A DNA stretch of 64,000 nt from contig JAEWEG010000049.1 in assembly GCA_023389575.1 (NCBI GenBank), forward strand, positions 1 through 64,000, written 5' to 3'. The position numbers and the translations under genes are program-made. The stretch's first letter is position 1. The number at the start of each line of letters is the position of its first letter. This DNA comes from Chloroflexota bacterium (GTDB lineage Bacteria; Chloroflexota; Chloroflexia; Thermomicrobiales; UBA6265). Below, in pieces: positions 1 through 9,457 of this stretch. The notes below the pieces were generated by a model. The model made no database searches. It was not told the DNA's origin and saw only the letters and a list, made by a program, of their open reading frames with translations.

Positions 1-305
1 TTCCGGCGCGTCATCAGGCCGATCGGCTTCATCAACGAGCCACAGGTGCTCCGGCGGTCCCCCGGCATCGTGTCGTCGACGTGGCGCGAGTAGAGGCAGT
101 TTGGGCAGTGGTTGCGTTGGCGCCCACCGCTGACCGGTGCGCCGATGAACTGCTTGCAGTGTCCGCACTTGAACGCCTGGTCGGCCTCGTTGCCCTCGCG
201 GGGCGATCGTGCCTTGCGGCCACCCCCGCTGCGGTAGCGCCGATCGCGCGATTCTTCCTCAACGTCAATGTCGTCAAACTCATCATCCCATTGGCGGCGT
301 GGCAT
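1..305 (-). CDS. RNHCP domain zinc-ribbon protein (partial, runs off left edge)
   Basis: The reading frame opens at ATG 305 (AGGA seven bases upstream) and stays open to the window edge, so only the first 101 residues are visible. Residues 1-40 are charged and probably disordered. Residues 45-98 carry a CxxC pair (C47, C50), the diagnostic RNHCP string at 64-68 with a second pair (C67, C70), then LYSRHVDD, PGD and CGSLMKPIG. That order matches the RNHCP family, small zinc-ribbon proteins of unknown role. The gene diverges from the RNase Z-like gene. The family call is firm; function is unknown and the C terminus lies outside the window. Confidence 0.88.
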   Translation of the reverse strand, partial: MPRRQWDDEFDDIDVEEESRDRRYRSGGGRKARSPREGNEADQAFKCGHCKQFIGAPVSGGRQRNHCPNCLYSRHVDDTMPGDRRSTCGSLMKPIGLMTRR

Positions 306-327
306 GAAACGATCCTGGATGGAGAAA

Positions 328-350
328 GGCCCTTCCGTTCCGAAGGGGCC
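328..350. promoter_or_regulatory. Hairpin between divergent genes
   Basis: GGCCCTTC at 328-335 pairs with GAAGGGGCC at 342-350 (one bulged G, six-base loop). It lies 22 bases upstream of the RNHCP start and about 115 bases before the RNase Z-like gene. No T-run follows on either strand, so a leader structure or operator is as likely as a terminator. Confidence 0.3.
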
Positions 351-462
351 CCATGAAAGATGAGCGGACACCGTCGATGGGGCCGCATACTGAACGTGGT
401 GACATTGTACGGCGAGGCCTGTCTTGCGGCCACACGCGCCCTTCGGGATGGAAACCTGCGTA

Positions 463-1416
463 ATGATCGACATGATGCTGCTGGGCAACGGCGCGATGGT
501 TCCCCTGCCGGACCGGCCGCTCTCCGCCCTGCAACTGCGTTTCAATGGCTCCCTGGTCCTGTTCGATTGCGGCGAGGCCACGCAAATCCAAATGCGCCGG
601 TTCCACTGGGGGTTCCGGGCGCTCTCGGCCATCTGCTTCTCCCACCTGCATGCCGACCACGTCGCGGGTCTGCCCGGGCTACTTCACACCGTGGCCAACG
701 CCGGGCGCACCGAGCCGATCCACATCTATGGCCCGCCCGGCACCGCCATCGTGGTGAGTGGCCTCCGGGTCATCGCCGCCTGGCTCCCGTTCGATGTGGT
801 GATCCACGAAATCGCGGACGGCGACCGGTTCGAGGTCCTTCCCAGACTTCGAGCGCTGGTGCGGGAGGGCGAGCATCGCGTGCCCTGCTTCGGCTGGCGG
901 CTGGAAGTGGACCGGGCACCGGCCTTCGATCCGGCCAGGGCCACGGCGCTCGGCGTCCCTCGTACCTCGTGGTCCATCTTGCAACGCGGTGAATCCGTGG
1001 ACGTGGATGGCCGCCTTATCCAGCCAGCCCAGGTACTCGGAGAGCCGCGAAAGGGCGTCTCCTTCGCCTTCGTCACCGACACCCGGCCAACGGACGGCAT
1101 CCAGGAGCTGGTTCAGGAGGTGGACCTGCTCGTGTGCGAGTCGACCTTCGGAAAGGACGAAGACGCGGACAAGGCGGCCAGGCGGGGTCACATGACGATG
1201 CGGCAGGCCTGCCAACTCGCCACCGACTCCCAGGTGGGCGCGTTGTGGCTCACGCATTTCGGCGGAACCATCGAGAACCCGGCCGACCTCTCGGGCCCGG
1301 CCCGCGCCCTGTTCCCCAACTCCACCATCGGCAGACCGGGCCTGACTGGCACGGTGTCGTTCGATCGGGGATACCATGAACAACCCGACCAGGAACCGCC
1401 TACTGAAATCTCTTGA
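463..1416 (+). CDS. rnz: Ribonuclease Z-like metallo-beta-lactamase-fold hydrolase
   Basis: A 317-residue metallo-beta-lactamase-fold protein of the tRNase Z/ElaC group, which cleaves the 3' trailer of pre-tRNAs in the cytoplasm. The start MIDMMLLGNGAMVPLP matches the family's first strand and loop. The zinc motif HLHADH is at 61-66 (H61, H63, D65, H66), preceded by FDCGEATQIQ and followed by AGLPGLLHT. Later metal ligands are suggested by FVTDTRPTD, LVCESTF and the C-terminal LTHFGG. ATG 463 is chosen because it begins the conserved strand; in-frame ATG 448 and TTG 424 would only add an unconserved tail. A less specific MBL-fold hydrolase role cannot be excluded. Confidence 0.85.
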   Translation: MIDMMLLGNGAMVPLPDRPLSALQLRFNGSLVLFDCGEATQIQMRRFHWGFRALSAICFSHLHADHVAGLPGLLHTVANAGRTEPIHIYGPPGTAIVVSGLRVIAAWLPFDVVIHEIADGDRFEVLPRLRALVREGEHRVPCFGWRLEVDRAPAFDPARATALGVPRTSWSILQRGESVDVDGRLIQPAQVLGEPRKGVSFAFVTDTRPTDGIQELVQEVDLLVCESTFGKDEDADKAARRGHMTMRQACQLATDSQVGALWLTHFGGTIENPADLSGPARALFPNSTIGRPGLTGTVSFDRGYHEQPDQEPPTEIS

Positions 1417-1458
1417 CGGCCTCGTACCGTCGCGCTACCGTCTGCTGTACAACACAAC

Positions 1459-1469
1459 TTGTATACAGT
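1459..1469. promoter_or_regulatory. Putative GntR-type operator upstream of the fucosidase
   Basis: TTGTATACAGT contains the perfect palindrome TGTATACA, the type of site bound by FadR-subfamily GntR repressors. The identical 11-mer occurs at 62615-62625, just upstream of the GntR-FCD gene. Here it lies 26 bases before the fucosidase start, a typical operator position. CTGTACAA at 1445-1452 could be a degenerate half-site. Confidence 0.45.
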
Positions 1470-1494
1470 GTTCAGTTCGGCAGGAGTGTGTGAC

Positions 1495-2748
1495 GTGGGA
1501 TTCGGCAATACAGACTGGTTTACCGCTGATCGCTTTGGCATGTTCATCCACTGGGGGTTGTACGCCCTCCCCGCTCGCCACGAGTGGGTGAAGAAGCGGG
1601 AGCGCATCACCACCGAGGACTACCAGAAGTACTTCGACCATTTCGAACCGGACCTCTACGATCCGAATAAGTGGGCGGCGGACGCGAAGGCGGCCGGCAT
1701 GAAGTACGCGGTGTTGACCTCCAAGCACCACGAGGGCTTCTGTCTCTGGGACTCGCAGCTCACCGATTACAAGGCCACCAACACCCCCATCGGCCGCGAC
1801 CTGATCACGGACTGGGTGGAAGCATTCCGGGCCGAAGGGCTCAAGGTCGGCTTCTACCACTCGGTGATCGACTGGCATCATCCCGAGTTCGTGGTGGACG
1901 GCATCCATCCCCAGAGCGAGGACGAGGCGTTTCGCGAGCGGGAGAAGAACCGCGACCAGCGGAAGTACGCCGACTACCTGCATGGCCAGACACGCGAACT
2001 GCTGACCAACTACGGCAAGATCGACATCATCTGGTTCGACTTCACCGGCCCCGAGAAGAGCAAGGCCGACTGGCGCTCGGAAGAACTCGCGGCGATGTGC
2101 CACGAACTGCAACCTGGCATCATCATCAACGACCGGATCGGCTATCCCGAGTCGGCCGACTTCGTCACGCCAGAGCAGTACCAGCCCAAGGAGACGCCCA
2201 CCCGCGACGGCCAGAAGGTCGTCTGGGAAGCGTGCCAGACGCTGAACGGGTCATGGGGCTACGACCGCGACAACCTCGACTGGAAGTCGCCGGAAGTACT
2301 GATCAAGATGCTCATCGATTCGGTCAGCAAGGACGGCAACGTCCTCCTGAACGTCGGGCCCACCGGCCGCGGCGAGTTCGACCCGCGAGCGAGAGCCACG
2401 CTGGCCGACCTCGGCGAGTGGATGCGGGTCCATGGCCGGTCCATCTACGGGGCGGGGTCAAGCGAATTCCAGGCGCCGCCGGACTGCCGGTTCACCCAGC
2501 GCGGCGACCGCCTCTACCTTCACGTCTTCAGCTGGCCAATGCGCCACATCCACCTCGATGGTTTCGCCGGCAAGGTGAAGTACGCCCAGCTGCTCAATGA
2601 CGCTTCCGAGATCAGGATGACCGAAGGCGATCCGCACGCCAAGGCGCAGAACACCACCATGGCGGGCGCGGCCGAAGAACTCGTGCTGGAAGTGCCGATC
2701 CAGAAGCCGGACGTGCTGGTTCCGGTGATCGAGCTCTTCCTCAAGTAG
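1495..2748 (+). CDS. Alpha-L-fucosidase (glycoside hydrolase family 29)
   Basis: A 417-residue GH29-type retaining fucosidase that removes terminal alpha-L-fucose. Family landmarks: RFGMFIHWG at 13-21, SKHHEGFCLWDS at 76-87, the DWHHPEF strand near 126-132, and IDIIWFDF near 177-183, where D182 aligns with the catalytic nucleophile. No signal peptide is visible, so it probably acts in the cytoplasm on imported oligosaccharides. The start is GTG 1495, eight bases after AGGAG (1482-1486). The frame runs open to TTG 1459, but that codon lies inside the palindromic operator candidate. The operator match suggests control by the GntR-FCD regulator at 62.7 kb. A bidirectional hairpin follows. Confidence 0.9.
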   Translation: MGFGNTDWFTADRFGMFIHWGLYALPARHEWVKKRERITTEDYQKYFDHFEPDLYDPNKWAADAKAAGMKYAVLTSKHHEGFCLWDSQLTDYKATNTPIGRDLITDWVEAFRAEGLKVGFYHSVIDWHHPEFVVDGIHPQSEDEAFREREKNRDQRKYADYLHGQTRELLTNYGKIDIIWFDFTGPEKSKADWRSEELAAMCHELQPGIIINDRIGYPESADFVTPEQYQPKETPTRDGQKVVWEACQTLNGSWGYDRDNLDWKSPEVLIKMLIDSVSKDGNVLLNVGPTGRGEFDPRARATLADLGEWMRVHGRSIYGAGSSEFQAPPDCRFTQRGDRLYLHVFSWPMRHIHLDGFAGKVKYAQLLNDASEIRMTEGDPHAKAQNTTMAGAAEELVLEVPIQKPDVLVPVIELFLK

Positions 2749-2769
2749 ACGAGTCACAACACCAACGCG

Positions 2770-2800
2770 GGCCGGAACGGGGGTGATCCCTGTTCCGGCC
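2770..2800. terminator. Bidirectional hairpin between convergent genes
   Basis: GGCCGGAAC (2770-2778) pairs perfectly with GTTCCGGCC (2792-2800) around a 13-base loop. It sits between the stop codons of the convergent fucosidase and DUF2298 genes; TGTTGTCGT follows on the plus strand. Confidence 0.65.
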
Positions 2801-2808
2801 TGTTGTCG

Positions 2809-5097
2809 TCATGACCCGTCGCGACGGAAGATACGGACTCCGGTATCGTCGGCATAAACCTCGGTCCAGCCTTCGCCGGGGAACTCCGGGTTGGAGGCGT
2901 TGGCGAAAGGGCCAGGAGCGCAGGTGTCGCTGGGATCCTCGCGGTTGTAAGGGTCGCCGCGCTGCTCGATCGGCCCCACGTAGATCAGCGTGATGCCGTA
3001 CTTATCGAGCAGGGCCGGGTCGAGCGTCTCCCAGAGCGTGTTGATGTCCTCCACGCGTTGGACACTCTCCTCCCGGAACCCGTCCTGGCCGAGATGCCAC
3101 TGGTTCTCGTGGCCATGCCAGCCGATGATCGACGGGACACCCGAGCCGGCCGCCGTGGTGCCGACATCAAGCGTGAATTCGCACCCGCCCGCGCTGAGCA
3201 TCACGTCGTCCGGGCCAGCGTTGTCAAGCAGCCAGGCGATAGCCGCGTGCTCACCTTCCCACCCTGGCTCGGTTTCGAGGAAATGCAGGCCATCCATCCC
3301 GATCCAGTCACCGGACATGCCACGCCAGTTCACCCACTGGTGCATGCCGACGGCTGAGGCAGACACGCCACCCAGCGCCATCAAGGCGACGCTCGCCGCG
3401 AGCACGATCCGCGCGACGGGCACCTTCCGCGAGGCCTCCCACAACACCACCGCGCCAATCGCCACGCCCAGCGCAAGCATGGTCCAGGCCTGGTAATAGA
3501 ACTTGAAGACCGTGTTCATCCGGCTGTTGAACACATCCAGCAGGTACACGAACTCCGGGATAATCGTGAGCATGAACCCGGCGGCGAACAGGACCAGCGC
3601 CACGTTGGCCGCGCTAAGCGAGGAGTCCCGCTGCCAGAGATGGAGGATGATCACGATCGGCACGCCAGCCAACAGGAGCAGCGGCATGGGCACGAGCAGG
3701 CCGAGCACCAGGAAGACGCCTCCAACCACCAGGGTGACCTTGGTGACCATCGGATCGGTCTCTCGGTCGCGGCGCTCCCACAGCGACCAGCCGATCAGGG
3801 CCAGGGCCACGACGTAGGCGAATCCAAACAGGCCGGTGTACTCGCCGAGCGTGGTGGCGTCGCCATACCATGAGGCCAGCGAGGCGAGGATACCGCCCAC
3901 CAGCGGGATCTTCGCAACCGCCTCGGCGACCGGGTTGTCCACCGTCATGGTGGGCGCCTCGAAGTGGATGTGAAATGGAAGCCAGGGGAGCAGCGCGCTC
4001 GCAACCAGCAGGACCACGCCGCCGATCCGGTCTCGCCTGGTCCAGGCACCGGTTCCGGCAAATAGGGCCGCGATGGCGATGAGCAGGTAGGCTGGCAGGT
4101 CCCACGAGTTCATGGCATACAGGCCACCGGCGACCCCACCGGCCACCGCGATCCGCCCCCACTGGCGCTTCAGTGAGGCCTCGCCGGGCTCCTTCGGGAG
4201 GATGACGAGCATCCAGGCCGTGGCGAGCGCGAGCAAGGTAAACGGCAGCGCCAGCACGTGGGGATGCAGGTCGCCCAACTGGAAGCTGAACGCCGGGAAC
4301 TCCGTGATGGCTTCGTAGGGACCAGCTTCAAGCTGGCGACTAGCGGGCCACATGAACGCGAACCAGGACGCGTCCCATATCGTGTCCCGCTGCTCGATGG
4401 CGGTGAACACCGACCACGGCGTGGCCATGAAGATCAGGAAGAGCGCGGCCAGGCCGCCTCCAACCCTGGCCATGGTGAGCGAGTAGAAGTGCCCCACCAC
4501 GTTGGCGGCCACGCCGATGGCGGTGACGACCGTGGTGGCGAACAGGCTCGCCAGGGCGAGGTTGTAGGCGATGGCGGGGGTGGTTCCGACCAGCTTCGCG
4601 ATACCGGCCCAGGGCACGTACCCAACGTAGTAGTAGTTGATTGACTCGCCCGCAAGCCAGGCATCGTTCGGCGGCATCGACTCCGACCGCATGGTGGACG
4701 ACAGCATCATGAGGTCGGAGAGCTTTTCCTGCCACTGGATGGTGGGATCGTAGCCGCGGAACCAGACGAAACCCGCGAACATCGCCAGGTAGCCCGCCTC
4801 CGCGAAGGCGACATGGAAGAGCGAGGCCCGGTCGAGGACGCCGCTTCGCCAGCCCCACCACCAGGAACCGGCGCCTCCAATCACCAGCGTGATCCAGAGC
4901 GATGCGTTGCTGAAGGGAACGACTCCGGACACGACCCCCGAGACGAACCACGCGGGCCAGACGAACAGCAGGACCGAGAGGACCCGCCCAAACGCCGCGC
5001 CCCGATCGGTCAGGTTGCGGAACAGGGCCAGCGCGAAGGGCGTGAATGCCAGGCTGACCAGCGTGGTCAGCAGGTACCACTTGATGATGATGTCCAT
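2809..5097 (-). CDS. DUF2298 / 'YYY' polytopic membrane protein
   Basis: A 762-residue integral membrane protein with more than ten hydrophobic segments, starting with MDIIIKWYLLTTLVS. The stretch AGESINYYYVGY carries the triple-tyrosine signature that names the Chlorobi/Chloroflexi/archaeal YYY (DUF2298) family. The C-terminal roughly 200 residues are hydrophilic and end in a Cys-containing tail (DTCAPGPF), probably extracytoplasmic. The topology resembles GT-C polyprenyl-phosphate-sugar glycosyltransferases, which is inference only. ATG 5097 is chosen because it opens the first membrane helix and has GGAAAC upstream; the frame extends 15 codons further without conserved sequence. It is a single gene, convergent with the fucosidase. 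Confidence 0.88.
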   Translation of the reverse strand: MDIIIKWYLLTTLVSLAFTPFALALFRNLTDRGAAFGRVLSVLLFVWPAWFVSGVVSGVVPFSNASLWITLVIGGAGSWWWGWRSGVLDRASLFHVAFAEAGYLAMFAGFVWFRGYDPTIQWQEKLSDLMMLSSTMRSESMPPNDAWLAGESINYYYVGYVPWAGIAKLVGTTPAIAYNLALASLFATTVVTAIGVAANVVGHFYSLTMARVGGGLAALFLIFMATPWSVFTAIEQRDTIWDASWFAFMWPASRQLEAGPYEAITEFPAFSFQLGDLHPHVLALPFTLLALATAWMLVILPKEPGEASLKRQWGRIAVAGGVAGGLYAMNSWDLPAYLLIAIAALFAGTGAWTRRDRIGGVVLLVASALLPWLPFHIHFEAPTMTVDNPVAEAVAKIPLVGGILASLASWYGDATTLGEYTGLFGFAYVVALALIGWSLWERRDRETDPMVTKVTLVVGGVFLVLGLLVPMPLLLLAGVPIVIILHLWQRDSSLSAANVALVLFAAGFMLTIIPEFVYLLDVFNSRMNTVFKFYYQAWTMLALGVAIGAVVLWEASRKVPVARIVLAASVALMALGGVSASAVGMHQWVNWRGMSGDWIGMDGLHFLETEPGWEGEHAAIAWLLDNAGPDDVMLSAGGCEFTLDVGTTAAGSGVPSIIGWHGHENQWHLGQDGFREESVQRVEDINTLWETLDPALLDKYGITLIYVGPIEQRGDPYNREDPSDTCAPGPFANASNPEFPGEGWTEVYADDTGVRIFRRDGS

Positions 5098-5215
5098 TGT
5101 TTCCACGCAGGCAGTCCCACCCATCCCCGCCGCGCGAGACACGACAGGGGCGACACAAGGGCACGACCCTGGGCCGTGTACCGGTGGGTATCCTAAACGA
5201 AACGGGGGACGGAGA

Positions 5216-5851
5216 TCAGATCAGGCCGCGACGGATGGCCTCCGCGACGGCGTGGGCGCGGTCGACCGCCCCGAGCTTAGCGAAGATGACCTGGAGCCGC
5301 TTCTTGATCGCGATTTCGCTACGGTTGAGCGTCTGCCCGATCTCCCGGTTGGTCGAGCCCTTGCCCGCCAGTCGGAGGATTTCGCGATCGTCCTCGCTGA
5401 GATCGGCGTCGCGAACCGTCTTCTCGCGGGCGAGGCCACCGAAGTCCTCCAGCACGCCGTCGAGCAGTTCCGGGCTGAGCTGGCGACGCCCCTTGGCCCC
5501 CGAACGGATCGCGTTGATCAGTTCGTCGGAGGGGGTCGATTTCAGCAGGTAGCCATCGGCCCCCGCTTCCAGCGCCTGCCGCACGTAGGCCTGATCGCCA
5601 TAAGACGTCAGGAGGATGATCGCGCCGGCGAACTCCTGCTCGCGCAGGCGGCGGGTTGCCTGGATGCCGCTGGCGCCGGGCATGCGGAGATCAAGCAGGA
5701 TGACATCCGGCCGAAGCGTGCGGGCCAAGTCGATGGCCTGGGAAGCGTCGTTCGCGGTGCCCGTTACATCGATGTCGCCAGCGATCTCCAGCAGTTTGCG
5801 CAATCCCTCGATGACAATGGGATGGTCATCGACGAGCAGGACGGAAATCAC
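5216..5851 (-). CDS. NarL/FixJ-family response regulator
   Basis: A 211-residue two-domain regulator. The receiver (about 1-120) has the acidic pocket VDDH at 7-10 and phosphoacceptor D54 in ILLDLRMPG, then LLTSYG and the K of YLLKSTP. The C-terminal LuxR-type helix-turn-helix (about 148-208) reads LSEDDREILRLAGKG then NREIGQTL. It overlaps the kinase gene upstream by four bases (ATGA), so the pair is translationally coupled and almost certainly cognate. Its target genes cannot be told from the sequence. Confidence 0.93.
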   Translation of the reverse strand: MISVLLVDDHPIVIEGLRKLLEIAGDIDVTGTANDASQAIDLARTLRPDVILLDLRMPGASGIQATRRLREQEFAGAIILLTSYGDQAYVRQALEAGADGYLLKSTPSDELINAIRSGAKGRRQLSPELLDGVLEDFGGLAREKTVRDADLSEDDREILRLAGKGSTNREIGQTLNRSEIAIKKRLQVIFAKLGAVDRAHAVAEAIRRGLI

Positions 5852-7848
5852 GGACCAGAGTCTCCTTCGTGGGCGGCCGGTTCACTGGGCACATTGTGCA
5901 CCGGATCGCCGTTCTCTGTCGCCGTCTCCGGCCGGCCGTCGACCGAGGCCCCCTGCCGCACGTTCTCGATGGAGATGAGATCGGCCAGCACATCGTCCGA
6001 CATCACGCTGCCGGTATGGGTTCGTTCGACGATGATGGCGGCTCCGCCACCCGGGCGGCTGACGACGGTGAGGTGCGCGCCGATCGAGGCCGCGCGTTCA
6101 CGCATGCTCAGCAGGCCAAGCGACGTGGGGCGGATCGATGTTTCCGGGTCGAAGCCGGAACCGTTGTCGCGGATGGTCAGCCGCAGGATGTCCTCGGTCG
6201 ATTCGATGCGGACCAGCGCCTCGTCGGCCCCGGAGTGGCGCATGACGTTATGCAGCGCTTCCTGGACGATGCGGTAGAGACCAAGCCGCACCTCGGAGGT
6301 CAACCCTGGCGGTTCCTCGCCCAGCTCCAGGAACACGTTGAGGCTTGGGCGTTTGATGGACCCGACATATGCCTGGATCGCCGCCACGATACCGAGGTCG
6401 TCCAGATCGGGCGGGCGAAGGTCGAAAATGACGCCGTGGAGTTCCTCGGTGGCGCGTTCGAGGAGGCTGTTGACACTCTCCAGCGCGGCGTCGCGCTCGT
6501 CGGGTGGGGTCGAGCCATTGCTCATCTGGAGGGCGCGCGCCTGGTACAGGGCACCGGTAATCAGCGGCGAAACGGCATCGTGGATTTCGGCCGCGATCCG
6601 GCGCTGCTCGTCCTCCTGCAGGCGAAGCGTGCGCCGCAGGAGATCCCGCATCTGGCGGGTCTGGGTTTCGCGAATGTACTGGACATCCTCGAGCCCCTTG
6701 AGATGCAATTCGACCTGGTTGGAGACCGCGGCCAGGGAGTTGCTGAGATCGCGGATTTCGCCGCTGCCAAGCGGCTCGATCTGGGCACTGAAGTCGCCCC
6801 GGCGCATGGCCTCGGTATGGCTGGCGAGGATGCGGAGCGGGCGGGCGGTGTATTCGCCAAGCACCACGGCGAAGGCGAGGATGACCAGCGAGGCGAGCAC
6901 GATGACCAGGACGCCTTCGAACCACAGCGTTTCGACGTAGGACGATGGCGCGGGACTGGTGACGAACGTGGCCCACGTCATGTTCTCGACCACCAGTGGC
7001 TGGTAGACACCCACCAGGTCGCCGCCGGTCGTCTTGCTGGCGGAGAAGGTTCCCGTGCCCCCATTGCGCGCGAGCTCGAGAAGTTCTGGCTGTCCACTGA
7101 CAAAGCCGTCTTCCGAGGTGCGGATGCCGGATGTGGCGAGGAACATTTCGTTGTTGCTTCGGACCACCGCGATCTCGGTTTGGCCCCGGGCAAGCGGAAG
7201 CACCACCTGCTCCAGTTGCTCCATGCGGATGACCACGCCCAGCGCGCCGACCACCTGGCCGGGCGACGTGACCTCGGTGCTGGATTCGGCCTCGCCCTCG
7301 CCCTCACCGTCCGCCGCTGGCTGCCCATTCTCCACCGGTTCGGTGTCGACGATGCTGAAGACCGGCACCGTGATGACGATATTGACGACCTCGTCGCTGA
7401 CGGGGATGCGGGATGACACCAGCACCTGCTGGTTCGACATGGTGTTCGTGAACTGCTCACCCAGCGCATCGAGATATTCGACCTGGGTGCTGGACGGATA
7501 TCGGACGATCGCGCCGGTGGCGTCGACGAGGAACAGGCCGGAGAACTCGGAGTTGACGGCGGACGCCTGGCCAAGCAGCGGATCGGCCGTGGCCGGGTCC
7601 ATCGAGGCGATGGCGGGGTTGGAGGCCAGGCTTTCGAGGACGGAGATGTTGCGATCGAAGAAGCTGGTGACCGAGCGGTCGACCAGGCTGGCGATGGTGT
7701 ACTGGTTGGCGGTGAGTTGCTCGGTGTTGCGTTCCACGCCACGATTCAGGAAAAAGGCGACGGCGATGAACAGCGGGATGATGCACGCCAGGGCAAACAA
7801 GATGAATCTGGAGCGTAGCGTTAGTCGCTGCGGCATTCCTGAGGCCAT
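5848..7848 (-). CDS. Membrane sensor histidine kinase (HisKA_3 type) with periplasmic sensor domain
   Basis: A 666-residue sensor. One membrane helix spans about 14-34 and a second about 310-332, enclosing a roughly 275-residue extracytoplasmic region that looks like a double-Cache domain with an acidic insert (GEGEGEAESS). A HAMP-like segment follows (ARPLRILASHTEAMRRGDF), then a coiled coil. The phosphoacceptor is H423 in AAEIHDAVSP, a HisKA_3 box, and the ATPase domain carries NVMRHSGA, IRDNGSGF and LGLLSMRERA. About 50 extra residues follow the ATPase core. ATG 7848 or ATG 7836 may be the true start; a GGAGG lies just upstream. It autophosphorylates and passes phosphate to the overlapping regulator. 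Confidence 0.9.
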   Translation of the reverse strand: MASGMPQRLTLRSRFILFALACIIPLFIAVAFFLNRGVERNTEQLTANQYTIASLVDRSVTSFFDRNISVLESLASNPAIASMDPATADPLLGQASAVNSEFSGLFLVDATGAIVRYPSSTQVEYLDALGEQFTNTMSNQQVLVSSRIPVSDEVVNIVITVPVFSIVDTEPVENGQPAADGEGEGEAESSTEVTSPGQVVGALGVVIRMEQLEQVVLPLARGQTEIAVVRSNNEMFLATSGIRTSEDGFVSGQPELLELARNGGTGTFSASKTTGGDLVGVYQPLVVENMTWATFVTSPAPSSYVETLWFEGVLVIVLASLVILAFAVVLGEYTARPLRILASHTEAMRRGDFSAQIEPLGSGEIRDLSNSLAAVSNQVELHLKGLEDVQYIRETQTRQMRDLLRRTLRLQEDEQRRIAAEIHDAVSPLITGALYQARALQMSNGSTPPDERDAALESVNSLLERATEELHGVIFDLRPPDLDDLGIVAAIQAYVGSIKRPSLNVFLELGEEPPGLTSEVRLGLYRIVQEALHNVMRHSGADEALVRIESTEDILRLTIRDNGSGFDPETSIRPTSLGLLSMRERAASIGAHLTVVSRPGGGAAIIVERTHTGSVMSDDVLADLISIENVRQGASVDGRPETATENGDPVHNVPSEPAAHEGDSGP

Positions 7849-8280
7849 TTCCTCCGCGGGTCTGGTGCGGGTGACGTGCTCGCCAAAGTGGGACGACGAA
7901 CAGCGAAGAGATGGGTTGCGGGGTCCCTGGGGCACGGCAGCGGGAGCCGTGGTGAGTTGGAAACCGGGTCCGGGGCCTTTGGGCGCATCCTCCACGTGCG
8001 ACACCATGCCGGATTCAACAATCTATTGTCATCCCAAGACCGTGGCGTATTCCATATACGTCGGAGCCCTTCAGGGGTATCCATCAGGCCCGAAAACCGA
8101 TTTGCGCGTACCCGTGAGTGTACGACCACGAGGCGTGGCTAGGGAAGGGACTCGGGAGCCTTTCGCGACGGCGGGAACTGGCGACGTCCCGCATCGGTCA
8201 GGCGGAGGGTGTGGACCGGTGCGGCGGGATTGGATATCGTGCACCGAGTGGCCATGGGCGTTGCTTGAGAGGGGTTCCGG
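7849..8280. other. Divergent intergenic region, no gene seen
   Basis: About 430 bases between the kinase and oxidoreductase genes. The kinase frame stays open to 8007 but that translation has no membrane or sensor character. Promoters for both directions presumably lie here, but I cannot point to a convincing -35/-10 pair. Confidence 0.4.
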
Positions 8281-9414
8281 ATGACGAAGGTGGTGGTGAT
8301 CGGCGGCGGTGTGGTGGGAGCCAGCGCGGCATTCTCCCTGGCCAGGGCCGGGGTTCAGACCGTGCTGGTGGATCGCAAGGACAAGGGCCACGCGACGGCG
8401 GCCGGCGCCGGCATCATTTCGCCGGGCACCAATCCCGGCCATTCGGCGGCCTATCTCGCCCTCGCCAAGGCATCGACCAGCTACTACCCGCGGATGCTGG
8501 AGGACCTCGCCGCCGTGGGGCAAACCGATACCCGCTACGACGCCGTCGGGGAACTCCTGCTGGCGAAATCCGTCGTGGAAGCCGAGGCGCTCGACGATCT
8601 GGAGACCTTCATCAATGGCCAGCGCGACGGCGGGATGCCGAACATCGGCGAGGTGACCCGGGTCGACGACCAGACCGCCCGCGAGATGTTCCCTGCCCTG
8701 GGCCCGATCGAGGGTGCGCTGCACGTGGCCGGAGCCGCCCGCGTGGACGGCGACTTCCTGCGAAACGCGCTGGTGGCTGGAGCCAGGCATCACGGAGCCG
8801 ACGTGCGTGCGGGCAACGCGACGATCCGGACCAATGGGACCAGGGTGACCGGGATCGAACTCGACGGGGACGTGGTCGATGCCTATTGTGTGATCGTGGC
8901 GACCGGCGCCTGGACGAATGCCATGCTCGAACCGCTGAACACGCGGGTTGCGGTGGCCCCGCAGCGCGGGCAAATCCTGCACATCACGATGGGCGACACG
9001 GACACGTCGCGCTGGCCGATCCTTGGCGGCACGGGCGACCAGTACATGTTGGCCTTCGGGCCGAACCGGATCGTCTCCGGGGCAACCCGCGAGACAGGTT
9101 CCGGCTTTGACGCACGGTTAACCGTTGGCGGCCTGCAATCGGTGTTCAATCACGCCATGCGGGTGGCGCCAGGCGTGGCGGCGGGCACCGTCCATGAAAT
9201 CCGGATCGGCCTGCGACCGCTTTCGGCGGACGGACTGCCCTTCCTCGGTCCCATCCCAGGCTGGGACGGGGTGGTGCTGGCGACCGGCCACGGTCCTTCC
9301 GGGTTACAGCTTGGTCCATACTCAGGACAGGTGGCGGCCAGCCTGGCGCTGGGCGAAACCGTCGACATCGACCTGACCCCGTACGCCGTCGACCGCGCCG
9401 TGGCGGGCGTTTGA
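8281..9414 (+). CDS. FAD-dependent amino-acid oxidoreductase (DAO family)
   Basis: A 377-residue flavoenzyme of the D-amino-acid oxidase / glycine oxidase / sarcosine oxidase fold. The dinucleotide-binding motif VVVIGGGVVGASAAF is at 4-18, followed by the acidic end of strand 2 (LVDRKDKGHATAAGAG). The C-terminal FAD contact is IGLRPLSADGLPFLGP with VVLATGHGPSGLQLGP. It should oxidise a C-N bond of a small amine or amino acid; the substrate is not decidable from sequence. The HAD hydrolase follows 43 bases later on the same strand and is probably co-transcribed. Confidence 0.88.
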   Translation: MTKVVVIGGGVVGASAAFSLARAGVQTVLVDRKDKGHATAAGAGIISPGTNPGHSAAYLALAKASTSYYPRMLEDLAAVGQTDTRYDAVGELLLAKSVVEAEALDDLETFINGQRDGGMPNIGEVTRVDDQTAREMFPALGPIEGALHVAGAARVDGDFLRNALVAGARHHGADVRAGNATIRTNGTRVTGIELDGDVVDAYCVIVATGAWTNAMLEPLNTRVAVAPQRGQILHITMGDTDTSRWPILGGTGDQYMLAFGPNRIVSGATRETGSGFDARLTVGGLQSVFNHAMRVAPGVAAGTVHEIRIGLRPLSADGLPFLGPIPGWDGVVLATGHGPSGLQLGPYSGQVAASLALGETVDIDLTPYAVDRAVAGV

Positions 9415-9457
9415 GAGCCTCTCAACCTGATCAACCCATTCCACTGAAAGGACGTCC

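Noticed and set aside
5869..7416. Plus-strand open frame of about 515 codons
   Set aside because: Antisense to the sensor kinase, whose motifs are in order on the other strand.
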